In this document: positions 32,727-39,997 of the stretch, piece after piece
Layout of the letters: each line of letters begins with the position of its first letter
Numbering within the stretch: the first letter of the stretch is position 1
Assembly (NCBI RefSeq): GCF_023721415.1
Contig: NZ_JAMQVC010000005.1
Location: 62,001-126,000 of the forward strand
Direction: 5' to 3'
DNA: 64,000 nt
Origin: Galbibacter mesophilus
GTDB lineage: Bacteria > Bacteroidota > Bacteroidia > Flavobacteriales > Flavobacteriaceae
Translations under genes and position numbers: made by a program
Notes under the pieces: generated by a model
The model's input: only the letters and a program-made list of their open reading frames with translations
What the model was told of the DNA's origin: nothing
Database searches by the model: none

Positions 32727-32784
32727 AGCAAGGCCTTTAAAATGGTATTTTAAAGGTTTTTGTATTACAAAAACACACCTTGCT
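32727..32784. repeat. Three-way-junction inverted repeats, candidate oriT
   Basis: Outer arms AGCAAGG (32727-32733) / CCTTGCT (32778-32784) enclose two perfect hairpins. These are CCTTTAAAAT-GGT-ATTTTAAAGG (32734-32756) and TTTTTGT-ATT-ACAAAAA (32757-32773). All three stems are perfect and almost without unpaired bases. It sits in the 184-bp gap ahead of mobC-relaxase, where transfer origins usually are. An origin of replication is an alternative. Confidence 0.65.
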
Positions 32785-32849
32785 CTTTCCTACGACACAT
32801 TGATTTTAATCCTGGGCGAAAATTCCAGAATGTAATCTTTAATGGGAAG

Positions 32850-33545
32850 CTAAAGTCTTCTACTATCTCCATCTAGTTGAAGAATATTACACATTCGAAT
32901 TATTCTATCGGAAACCCTTTCACCATATCTTTTTTGAATTTCATTGATGCTTAGATTTGATGTTATGTATGTTTTGGTATTATTTTCAATAAAGGCATTA
33001 TACCTTCTCTCCAGAATAGTTTGGAATATATCTTCCTTGCCAAAGATGTAGGTATTGTTAGCTTCTTTTTCACTACCAAGATCATCAAAAATGAAATTCC
33101 CTTTTGAGTAGTTGCCTATTATATAATCTTTATATCTATCCAAGTTGTACTTAGAAACAACCTCCTCAGCAGAAATCAATGGAGCCCATAATTTCTTAAT
33201 TCCGTATTTAACTGAAACATTTTGAATTATTTTAAAGCTTGTCGTTTTCCCTGAGCCTGGTTTTCCATATACAAAAAGCCCTTTCTCTAATTCTCCATTA
33301 TGATCATTTTCGAAAGAAACGTCTCTAGCCCAGTATTTACAGAATAGATTGTAAAAGTTTTTGTTATCTGCATCAACCACAAAACTTCTGTTTTCTAATT
33401 CAAAAAATGAAATAGCCTCTTGGTTGAATATGCGTTTTAAATTATGAGTCATGATTTTGTTATTTCTTTCTTTTTTTGGCGCAATTTTTTTTCTTTCTTT
33501 TTGCAATTCTAAAACCTTTTTGACATGAACTAATCCTCTCCTCAT
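32850..33545 (-). CDS. DnaC/IstB-like AAA+ ATPase
   Basis: A 231-residue ATPase with Walker A GKPGSGKTT (about residue 93) and Walker B FIFDDLGSE, the DD-LG form of DnaC/DnaI helicase loaders. SNLSINEIQKRYGERVSDRI is the sensor/arginine-finger region. It probably loads the host replicative helicase on element DNA. The first 31 residues are very basic, and an alternative ATG (MTHNLKR) lies at residue 32. It follows the Rep-like HTH gene after 21 bases, making a replication unit. Confidence 0.78.
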   Translation of the reverse strand: MRRGLVHVKKVLELQKERKKIAPKKERNNKIMTHNLKRIFNQEAISFFELENRSFVVDADNKNFYNLFCKYWARDVSFENDHNGELEKGLFVYGKPGSGKTTSFKIIQNVSVKYGIKKLWAPLISAEEVVSKYNLDRYKDYIIGNYSKGNFIFDDLGSEKEANNTYIFGKEDIFQTILERRYNAFIENNTKTYITSNLSINEIQKRYGERVSDRIIRMCNILQLDGDSRRL

Positions 33546-33566
33546 ATACTATTATTTTTTCCCTTT

Positions 33567-34028
33567 TCATTCCAAAGGTTGTCCCCTTGAAAAATTTGAT
33601 TTTTTAGTTTCCTCTATTAAAGGATTTTTATCTGAATCATTTTTTATTCTATTGGGCTTTTTATTCTTATGTGTAGGACTTTTACCGTGTCCGTTTTTTA
33701 CCGTGTCGGTATTTTCCCTACACGGTGAAACTTGGATGGGTTGCTCATTTATTATATAACAGTTTGCTCCAAATTGCCCTCCTTTTCGCTCCTGTTCAAT
33801 TTTAGTAATCCATCCAGAATAAACGAGTTCATTCAAGTATTTTCTTAGAGTTTCAATTGAATAACCCATCGCCTTCGCTAACCCATAATTATAAAATTTC
33901 CAGTCATTACTTTGACTTGCCATATAAATGAATAATAGACGTGCCCTATCTGAAATCTCTTTATCTCGAATTAGTTTATTAGGGATTACAGTAAATCCAC
34001 TTTTCAGGTTATTTTTTATATTATTCAT
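33567..34028 (-). CDS. Helix-turn-helix replication-type protein
   Basis: A 153-residue protein. A winged-helix domain (residues 8-85) has FTVIPNKLIRDKEISDRARLLFIYMASQ and YGLAKAMGYSIETLRKYLNELVYSGWI. This is the DnaD/RepA_N/HTH_36 type found in replication initiators and accessory proteins. The tail is basic and disordered (HKNKKPNRIKND). It is directly upstream of the DnaC-like ATPase, which supports a replication role. Confidence 0.72.
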   Translation of the reverse strand: MNNIKNNLKSGFTVIPNKLIRDKEISDRARLLFIYMASQSNDWKFYNYGLAKAMGYSIETLRKYLNELVYSGWITKIEQERKGGQFGANCYIINEQPIQVSPCRENTDTVKNGHGKSPTHKNKKPNRIKNDSDKNPLIEETKKSNFSRGQPLE

Positions 34029-34038
34029 GATTGAATAA

Positions 34039-34341
34039 TTACCTTCTACTTGGTTTTACTAAATGAGGGTTTTTTCGAGCTATTTTTAACAATTCAGCTT
34101 TACTGTAGAATACTGAGCGCCCAATCTCATAGTAAGGAATTTTGCCTTTTTTCTTCAAGCTTATAATAGTAGGTATCGATATCCCAAGTAACTTCGCAGC
34201 GTTGGCTTGAGTTAAACGATCTTCTTCGGGGTCAATGGGGAGGTCTGAAATAGTTTCTGTCTTTCTGATTTCATCAATAATCATTTTGACAGCTCTTTTT
34301 AAATCTTTTTTGTTGTGTGTGTAAAATAGAATGTTGCCCAT
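34039..34341 (-). CDS. Excisionase-like MerR/HTH_17 DNA-binding protein
   Basis: A 100-residue protein with a C-terminal winged HTH: LTQANAAKLLGISIPTIISLKKKGKIPYYEIGRSVFYSKAELL. This domain type serves as recombination directionality factor or regulator in Bacteroidota mobile elements. Its place next to the integrase-side genes fits. The longer frame starts at a TTG (34350). The ATG at 34341 is preferred. A small palindrome TGGGAA-G-TTCCCA (34405-34417) lies upstream. Confidence 0.75.
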   Translation of the reverse strand: MGNILFYTHNKKDLKRAVKMIIDEIRKTETISDLPIDPEEDRLTQANAAKLLGISIPTIISLKKKGKIPYYEIGRSVFYSKAELLKIARKNPHLVKPSRR

Positions 34342-34404
34342 GTTAATCAAATTTTAGCTTTAATAATCGTTTTCGTGAGCTAAACTAGATGTAAAATGGG
34401 GTCT

Positions 34405-34417
34405 TGGGAAGTTCCCA
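34405..34417. promoter_or_regulatory. Palindrome upstream of the excisionase-like gene
   Basis: TGGGAA-G-TTCCCA, about 64 bases ahead of the start codon and within the only gap in the integrase end of the element. Possible operator. Confidence 0.35.
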
Positions 34418-34438
34418 GTCTAAATTTGGGATGTTATT

Positions 34439-35128
34439 TTATTGAAAAAGCTTAAACTGAGCAATGGTTGAGGAAGAGAAAAATTGTTCCTTAAAGTATG
34501 ATTGGTTAGCATCAAATTTCTTGCGCAGTCCATCTTTTGATAATCCAATGTTGGGAACATTTAAATGTTTCAATTCAGTAACCATTAAACATTCTAAAAA
34601 TATCTTTTTCGGTTGGCTCTGTTGGGAAGTTATTTTTTTATTATGAAGCAGATAAAACATAAATCCTGTTAAAAGTTTAACTTTTCTCTTATTTAAAAAA
34701 GTTAAAGACGTGCCATAATTTGGTATAGTACCGTATTTACTATCCCATTCAAAAATGTTATTGATAAATACATTTATTTGTTGCTCTTGCTTTTCATTTT
34801 TTGGTGCTAACAGCCTAACTAAGACTTTTTTCAAATCGTTTGGATTCTTGTTTAGAATTATCTTTCTTTCATTCCTAGATTTAACCTCTTCGATATCCGT
34901 AGGTTTAATGTGTTTCGAATAGCTTTGGAAGCTTAAAGTGATAAAGCCTGCAAAACAGAATAGAATCCCACTGAGCATAGCTAGTTGAAACATTATGTCA
35001 TTATTATCTACAACTATCCATAAAGCGGCAAACAGAAAAATAAATGCTAAATTTAAAAGTCCAAGATTTTTATTTATCCAATTTTTTATCATCTTTCTGA
35101 ATTTTATTCCAAGTGTTGTCCATTTCAT
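34439..35128 (-). CDS. Uncharacterised membrane protein beside the integrase
   Basis: About 229 residues. Two closely spaced transmembrane helices lie near the N-terminus (LLNLAFIFLFAALWIVV and FQLAMLSGILFCFAGFITL). A large cytoplasmic domain of about 150 residues without recognised motifs follows. The frame extends to a TTG at 35149. ATGs at 35128 and 35092 are both possible and all overlap the integrase 3' end. A short-overlap position directly behind an integrase suggests a cargo or exclusion-type gene, but its function is unknown. Confidence 0.6.
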   Translation of the reverse strand: MKWTTLGIKFRKMIKNWINKNLGLLNLAFIFLFAALWIVVDNNDIMFQLAMLSGILFCFAGFITLSFQSYSKHIKPTDIEEVKSRNERKIILNKNPNDLKKVLVRLLAPKNEKQEQQINVFINNIFEWDSKYGTIPNYGTSLTFLNKRKVKLLTGFMFYLLHNKKITSQQSQPKKIFLECLMVTELKHLNVPNIGLSKDGLRKKFDANQSYFKEQFFSSSTIAQFKLFQ

Positions 35129-36335
35129 TTTGTTTAAAATCTTCTGCAATTTTTACATAACGCTTAAAAGTACTTTCCTTTTTATGTCCCGTAATATTTC
35201 GAACAACCATTTCCTTCATTCCTAAAATCAAACTATTGGTTACAAATGTTTTTCTGGCCGTATGACTAGTAATAAACTTATGTTTTGGTTCTGTTGTATC
35301 TATTCGTTTTTGACCCACATACCTCGTTATAGTGGTTGGGGTGTCGATTTCTGCATCCGCGCAACATTCTTTTATGTAGCTATTAAACTTTTGGGATGAT
35401 ATAACAGGAAGTGGCTCATATAAGGTATTCTTATACTTATCAAGTATAGCTTTGGAATAATTATTTAAAGGAATAATATGGTCTATAGTCTTAGTCTTCT
35501 GTATATTTAATTTGATGTGATCTTCAAAAATATTTGATGCGCGCAACTGTTTTATATCGGAAAACCTTAATCCTGTAAAACATCCGAAACAATAAGTATC
35601 CCTCACGTGCTCTAGTTTCTTCGATTTAAACTTATGGTTATAAAGCTTCATTAATTCATCCATTGTCAAATAAATCACTTCAACCTCCTGCTGGGAAGTT
35701 TTAAATTTTTTAAAATCCAGATTCTCATGATAACCCCTATCAAAAGCCCAATTCATGAATGTTTTGAGAATGCTTATAATTTTATCGAAATAGTTAACCA
35801 TTATCCCTTTCTCTTGAAAGGAGTAGTCTCTTATCTTTTCAAAAAAATCAATTGTTATGGTTTCAAACCTTAAAGGGTAATCCTTTTTAATAGAGAACTC
35901 TTCAATAAAGTTTTTGGCGGTGCCATAACGGATTAATGTGCGCTCAGCCTTGGTGCTTCTACCTGTCTCTATATATTCATCAAATGACGGTAAAAATTCA
36001 TTAGCTAGAGTTATTCCTTTCAAACCAGAATTTAACTTCTCTTTTATATATTCTTTAGTGGGGGTGATATCATTTAATAAAATATACCTTTGAAGCTTCC
36101 GTAACTTTTCCGCAAATTCATCAATTTTTTGATTATACTCAACAGCGTAGTTGTAAGGTTCTTTCTTTTTAGAAGGAATAATCCGCTGGGTTCTCTCATC
36201 CCAATGCATTTTATCGCATTTTACTTCTGGGACAGCTTTGAACAATTTAAAACCATTTGCCGAGATTAATGTTCTAATAGGTGCGTATCCATCTTTATCG
36301 AATTTATCCGTTCTTAAATGAAATGAAACTTTCAT
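35070..36335 (-). CDS. int: Tyrosine site-specific integrase
   Basis: Integrates and excises the element at tRNA-Leu. The 421-residue protein has an N-terminal arm-DNA-binding domain (KVSFHLRTDKFDKDGYAPIRTLIS...), a SAM-like core-binding domain (about 95-190, with YIETGRSTKAERTLIRYGTAKNF) and a C-terminal catalytic domain. The catalytic residues are visible as R in CFTGLRFSDIKQL, HTARKTF (H-x-x-R) and the tyrosine in STFKRYVKI. A longer frame reaches 36425, but the ATG at 36335 begins the conserved arm domain. The GGGGATAC pair lies 31-50 bases upstream and attR 161 bases away. Confidence 0.93.
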   Translation of the reverse strand: MKVSFHLRTDKFDKDGYAPIRTLISANGFKLFKAVPEVKCDKMHWDERTQRIIPSKKKEPYNYAVEYNQKIDEFAEKLRKLQRYILLNDITPTKEYIKEKLNSGLKGITLANEFLPSFDEYIETGRSTKAERTLIRYGTAKNFIEEFSIKKDYPLRFETITIDFFEKIRDYSFQEKGIMVNYFDKIISILKTFMNWAFDRGYHENLDFKKFKTSQQEVEVIYLTMDELMKLYNHKFKSKKLEHVRDTYCFGCFTGLRFSDIKQLRASNIFEDHIKLNIQKTKTIDHIIPLNNYSKAILDKYKNTLYEPLPVISSQKFNSYIKECCADAEIDTPTTITRYVGQKRIDTTEPKHKFITSHTARKTFVTNSLILGMKEMVVRNITGHKKESTFKRYVKIAEDFKQNEMDNTWNKIQKDDKKLDK

Positions 36336-36365
36336 ATAAATTAATTTTGATTTAAATATACAAAA

Positions 36366-36385
36366 GGGGATACAAATAGGGATAC
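36366..36385 (+). repeat. Right arm-type repeat pair [G/A]GGGATAC x2
   Basis: GGGGATAC at 36366-36373 and AGGGATAC at 36378-36385, again starting 12 bases apart. It has the same orientation and spacing as the pair at 16761-16780 at the other end of the element. It lies just upstream of the integrase start. Confidence 0.6.
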
Positions 36386-36491
36386 TTTTTTGAATAAAAA
36401 GTAAATTAAACACATATAAAAACAAATAACCTATCCTATGTATAACAGTATTATTTGGTTTAAAAGGGATTAAAAGCGGTTAAATTTAATG

Positions 36492-36510
36492 GTACTCCCG
36501 CCTCGAGTAC
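36492..36510. repeat. attR with symmetric integrase core
   Basis: Contains the direct repeat TCCCGCCTCGAGTAC (36496-36510). With the four preceding bases it forms GTACTC-CCGCCTC-GAGTAC, a perfect 6-bp inverted repeat around 7 bases. That is the usual size of a tyrosine-recombinase overlap region. The left arm is not conserved at attL, where it belongs to the tRNA. Confidence 0.75.
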
Positions 36511-36512
36511 TT

Positions 36513-36550
36513 AAACCCTTGTTAATCATTTTGATTTTCAAGGGTTTTTT
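36513..36550 (+). terminator. Ancestral tRNA-Leu terminator, now beyond attR
   Basis: AAACCCTTG / CAAGGGTTT stem with a long loop followed by Ts. It is 2 bases outside attR. Before integration it would have followed tRNA-Leu directly. Confidence 0.75.
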
Positions 36551-36562
36551 GTTTTTGAACTT

Positions 36563-36570
36563 TAACTTTG
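36563..36570 (+). promoter_or_regulatory. Predicted -7 box of the trhA gene
   Basis: TAACTTTG matches TAnnTTTG, 26 bases ahead of the ATG. No clear -33 at the expected distance. Confidence 0.45.
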
Positions 36571-36595
36571 CACTCTTTCTTGTAAATTATCTTTC

Positions 36596-37216
36596 ATGCA
36601 TCAAACTAAAAAAGAAGAATTATGGAATGCCGTTACGCACGGAGTAGGGGCGGTGTTGAGTTTGGTTGGGCTTGTTGTCTTGTTAACTTCAGATAATCAT
36701 AAGACCGAATTTAGCACGTTAAGCATTTGGATGTATGGGTTGTCTGCTTTTCTGCTATTTTCCATCTCAACACTATATCATTCGGTGAGTGATGCGGAAA
36801 AAAAGATTTTTCTTCGGAAGTTAGATCATATCAGTATCTATTTTTTGATTGCCGGCACCTACACCCCTGTTTGCCTCATTGCGTTGGAAAATGGCTCTGG
36901 TTGGTCTATGTTTTGGGTTGTTTGGGGAATAACTGCCGTGGGGATGATTTTAAAACTATTCTTTACTGGAAAGTTTGAGTATTTATCCTTGCTACTCTAC
37001 CTAGCTATGGGCTGGCTTATCATTTTTGATGTTCAAAACCTTATTGCAACGCTTTCCAGAGAATCGCTTACGCTTTTAATTGTTGGTGGTTTATTTTACA
37101 CCGTCGGAGTTGTGTTTTATGCTATTAAAAGAATTCCATATTACCATGTAATTTGGCACTTCTTTGTTTTAGGCGGTGCTATAAGTCATTATTTTATGGT
37201 GCTGAGTTTGGTTTAA
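36596..37216 (+). CDS. trhA: Hemolysin III / PAQR-family membrane protein TrhA
   Basis: A 206-residue inner-membrane protein with seven hydrophobic segments. The PAQR zinc-site residues are present: H15 in THGVG, H62 and S59 in SISTLYHS, D77-H78 and the C-terminal H184/H188 with H198 (HVIWHFFVLGGAISHYF). Bacterial members (YqfA/TrhA) influence membrane lipid homeostasis. Haemolysis is a historical name. It ends in a 4-base overlap with the convergent DUF4268 gene. Confidence 0.88.
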   Translation: MHQTKKEELWNAVTHGVGAVLSLVGLVVLLTSDNHKTEFSTLSIWMYGLSAFLLFSISTLYHSVSDAEKKIFLRKLDHISIYFLIAGTYTPVCLIALENGSGWSMFWVVWGITAVGMILKLFFTGKFEYLSLLLYLAMGWLIIFDVQNLIATLSRESLTLLIVGGLFYTVGVVFYAIKRIPYYHVIWHFFVLGGAISHYFMVLSLV

Positions 37217-37641
37217 GCCTTTATAAAATCTTCGAAATCCAAATAGAATTCTTCAAATTTCTGCATGTTCTCATTTAGGAAAACCATGGTTTCTTGCCAA
37301 GTATTTTTATTGTGAATGCTCACCCCTTCTTTCAAAACAAAAATTCTAGATATTTCTTTGCCGTTATCCAAGTAATGAACATCTTCATAAACGGCCTCTG
37401 GAAGATAATTTTCTTTTAAAACCGATTTAAGCGATTCCATTTTTTCGTAATACTTAATTCGGTTCTCCAAATCCTGGTGTTCAATATCTAGCATCACCAT
37501 GGCCTTTTTCTTGTCAAAATAAAATTTAAAAGAAAAGTCCTTAATCTTGGTGTTGTATAAAATCCACTTCCGAGGAAATGATTTTCCGAATGAAATCCAA
37601 AATTCTTTTCTAAGTGCTTTTGATTCTTCCCTACTGAACAT
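37213..37641 (-). CDS. DUF4268 domain protein
   Basis: A 142-residue soluble protein with the DUF4268 signature: REEFWISFGKSFPRKWILYNTKIKDFSFKFYFDKKKAMVML and ESLKSVLKENYLPEAVYED. This domain is also found as the C-terminal half of some restriction-like or DUF91 proteins, but alone it has no known function. It is convergent with trhA (overlap 4 bases) and monocistronic. Confidence 0.8.
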   Translation of the reverse strand: MFSREESKALRKEFWISFGKSFPRKWILYNTKIKDFSFKFYFDKKKAMVMLDIEHQDLENRIKYYEKMESLKSVLKENYLPEAVYEDVHYLDNGKEISRIFVLKEGVSIHNKNTWQETMVFLNENMQKFEEFYLDFEDFIKA

Positions 37642-37883
37642 TGTTAAAATAAATTATGGATGCAAAAATACACATAAAGATTGCTAAGAGTAAAATTTAA
37701 AACGCCTGCAATGCAGTTGAATGTTAATTAGGTTTTGTTTTCTCAATTTTATCTTTATTTTCACGTCAAAATATAAATATTCAGCAATAAGTATCGTTAC
37801 TTATTTGATGAATTGATATGTAATGATGATTTTTAGTAAGTATTTGCTAAAATAAAGGAATCCCTAAATTACTGTAAAGATTA

Positions 37884-39077
37884 ATGAAACGAAGAGATTT
37901 TGTAATAAAAGGTAGTGCGGCGTTAGCGGCGACATCTGCTTTTGGTTCGGTGGCTAACAATGTATTTTCCAAGGAGAAACCCATTCAAATTGGAGTGATT
38001 GGTACCGGTAGTCGTGGAGGCGGATTAATTCCGTTTTTAAATGAGATTGAAGGTGTTGAGGTAGCCGCTTGTTGCGATGTTTTGCCTTTCCGTTTGGAAA
38101 ATGGTTTGCGTAGAACAGGCAATAAAGCCAAAGGGTATGTCGATTACCGAAAATTACTGGACGATAAAAATATAGATGCTGTTTTAATTGCTACTCCTTT
38201 TGCCACGCATGGTAAAATTGCCATAGACGCCCTTCAAGCTGGTAAACATGTGTATTGTGAGAAAACCATGACACGTGGATATCAGGAAATAAAGGAACTG
38301 ATAGATACGGCCAAAAACTCTGGAAAGATAATGCAAACAGGGCATCAATACCATAGTTCGCGGTTGTATGTAGATGTAGTTAAATCCATTCATGAAGGAA
38401 AAATAGGTGAAATAGCTGCTTTTGAATGCCAATGGAACCGTAATGGTGATTGGAGGCGAGCAGTGCCAGATCCTTCTTTGGAAAGAGCCATCAATTGGAG
38501 GATGTATGAAGAATTTTCGGGCGGACTAACCGCGGAACTTTGCTCGCATCAAATCGATTTTGCCAATTGGGTTACTAAATCCACTCCTGAACGTGTGATG
38601 GGAATGGGAGGCATCGATTATTGGAAAGACGGTAGGGAGACTTACGATAATGTGCATTTGCTATATGAATATCCAAAAGGGATTAAGGCAAAGTTTACTT
38701 GTTTGACTTCTAACTCCAAAGATGATTACCAGATTAAGGTTATGGGCGATAAGGGAACGCTTATTCTTGATTACACCAAAGCATGGTTCTATCCGGAAGG
38801 TGCCTATGAGGCCAAAAAATTGGTTGGCGAAGTAGATGGTGTATCAGGAGCCACAATAAACAATGGTTGGGATGAAGGCAAAGGAATTCCCCTGCCAAAC
38901 AATCATGCGAACCCAACAAAGCAGGCCTTAATGGATTTTAGGGATAGTATTAGAACCAATACCACACCAATCTCCAATGCGGTTACGGGAGGAAAAGCCG
39001 CTACTGCCGTGCAAATGGGAATCGACGCAATGCATCAAAATAAAATCGTTCATTGGGACGAGGTATCGCTTATTTAA
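37884..39077 (+). CDS. Tat-exported Gfo/Idh/MocA-family oxidoreductase
   Basis: A 397-residue NAD(P)-dependent sugar oxidoreductase-like protein. The N-terminus is a twin-arginine signal (KRRDFVIKGSAALAATSAFG), so it is folded in the cytoplasm with its cofactor and exported. The Rossmann motif is GVIGTGSRGGG (near 37-47), the family ECEKP-like motif appears as HVYCEKTMTR and the C-terminal substrate domain has GGLTAELCSHQIDF. Exported members act on glycans or cyclic polyols. The substrate is unknown. Neighbours give no pathway context. The start follows a 241-bp upstream gap without recognised features. Confidence 0.87.
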   Translation: MKRRDFVIKGSAALAATSAFGSVANNVFSKEKPIQIGVIGTGSRGGGLIPFLNEIEGVEVAACCDVLPFRLENGLRRTGNKAKGYVDYRKLLDDKNIDAVLIATPFATHGKIAIDALQAGKHVYCEKTMTRGYQEIKELIDTAKNSGKIMQTGHQYHSSRLYVDVVKSIHEGKIGEIAAFECQWNRNGDWRRAVPDPSLERAINWRMYEEFSGGLTAELCSHQIDFANWVTKSTPERVMGMGGIDYWKDGRETYDNVHLLYEYPKGIKAKFTCLTSNSKDDYQIKVMGDKGTLILDYTKAWFYPEGAYEAKKLVGEVDGVSGATINNGWDEGKGIPLPNNHANPTKQALMDFRDSIRTNTTPISNAVTGGKAATAVQMGIDAMHQNKIVHWDEVSLI

Positions 39078-39100
39078 ACGGGGTCAATAACCTAAAAAAG

Positions 39101-39328
39101 ATGATAATAGAACATTCTACAATAATAACCGCAATATTCATTTTTTCGATCAGCACTTTTTTCTGTTGGAAGATTTTAAGTAATTACACTAAAAAGCAAC
39201 TAAGTGAAAAGATGCAAAAACAATGGAATTCAAAACTTTATTTGTGGCAGGGTGTAATATTTTACAGTACAGGATTAACATTTCTCTTTATGTTTATTTT
39301 AAAATGGTCTAACATTTTATCATTTTAG
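39101..39328 (+). CDS. Small two-helix membrane protein
   Basis: A 75-residue protein with two predicted transmembrane helices (TIITAIFIFSISTFFCW and LYLWQGVIFYSTGLTFLFMFIL) separated by a basic loop. It has no recognised family. The frame is open upstream to a TTG inside the oxidoreductase gene, but the ATG at 39101 gives a sensible start 23 bases after that gene's stop. It may be co-transcribed with the oxidoreductase. Confidence 0.55.
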   Translation: MIIEHSTIITAIFIFSISTFFCWKILSNYTKKQLSEKMQKQWNSKLYLWQGVIFYSTGLTFLFMFILKWSNILSF

Positions 39329-39997
39329 AATTTTTAGATAATAAATACCTATTCCTGCTAAATTTTATCTTGTGGGGTGAAAAAAACATAGAACTGAAAA
39401 CAAAGTCGGAATAAATTAAAATTCAGCCACTCGTAACTAGGAGTAGCTTTTTGATTCTTGACAATTTAAAAGTTTGCCCAAACAAGAGATGTTTTACGAA
39501 TAGTAAAATTAGAATATGGCTATAAATAGAGAATTTTTACACGATGCTATCGTACGGCAATAAGGGCTGTTAAAAACTGCTCTGGACACCTTTGAAACTC
39601 CAACCGATACGTCTATTAACCTGTCCTAACAGGTTGTATAACCCCAAAATATACGTTTACTAACCTATCCGTTGGTATAAAAGAATGCTTTTTCCACGTC
39701 TTTAACCGCTTCGTCGGGGTTATTTATACAAATCGACACGTCTTGCAACCTAAAATTTGGGGTTAAAACACCCAAGTTTGAGGTTAAAAAGGGAAAAATA
39801 GACGTCAATTATGCCGCCATTTAGGTTTGGGGACCTAAAAATTTCATTAAAATAATCCGTTGGATAGGTTCTATAACCTATCAAGACCTATAAATTATGC
39901 GGAACGAGACCAAAACAACGTATAAAGAATGTTCTTAAAGGCAAGTTGTGGCATGCATAACTTGTTAGTCCCGAAACAATTATGCGGGAGAGGAGTA
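39329..39997. other. Gene-free 669-bp region rich in hairpins
   Basis: No convincing coding frame on either strand. From 39541 to 39990 it contains several perfect short inverted repeats: AACCTGT-CCTA-ACAGGTT (39618-39635), TTTAGGT-TTGGGG-ACCTAAA (39820-39839), GATAGGTT-CTAT-AACCTATC (39863-39882) and CAAGTT...AACTTG (39942-39964). A direct repeat AATTATGCGG lies at 39893-39902 and 39978-39987, 85 bases apart. The first 200 bases show nothing specific. It may be a degraded mobile element or a structured RNA locus. Confidence 0.5.

Larger units (their letters stand above)
16700..36510. mobile_element. Integrative mobilizable element of about 19.8 kb in tRNA-Leu
   Basis: Bounded by the 15-bp direct repeat TCCCGCCTCGAGTAC, at the tRNA-Leu 3' end (attL) and at 36496-36510 (attR). 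It carries a tyrosine integrase next to attR, an excisionase-like HTH protein, a Rep-like protein, a DnaC-like ATPase, MobC, a relaxase and ParA with small DNA-binding proteins, plus a defence island as cargo. No coupling protein, VirB4 or other T4SS gene, and no phage structural gene, is present. It is therefore mobilizable rather than self-conjugative, and not a prophage. All internal genes are on the minus strand. Confidence 0.88.

Noticed and set aside
16700-36510. Prophage
   Set aside because: An integrase is present, but no capsid, tail, terminase or lysis gene. Relaxase and MobC indicate mobilization instead.
16700-36510. Self-transmissible ICE
   Set aside because: No coupling protein, VirB4-type ATPase or other conjugation gene is seen between the att sites.
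39893-39987. Integron attC site
   Set aside because: The hairpin and TAACAAGTT-like end (complement) are suggestive, but there is no integron integrase, no cassette and no good R'/R'' core pair.
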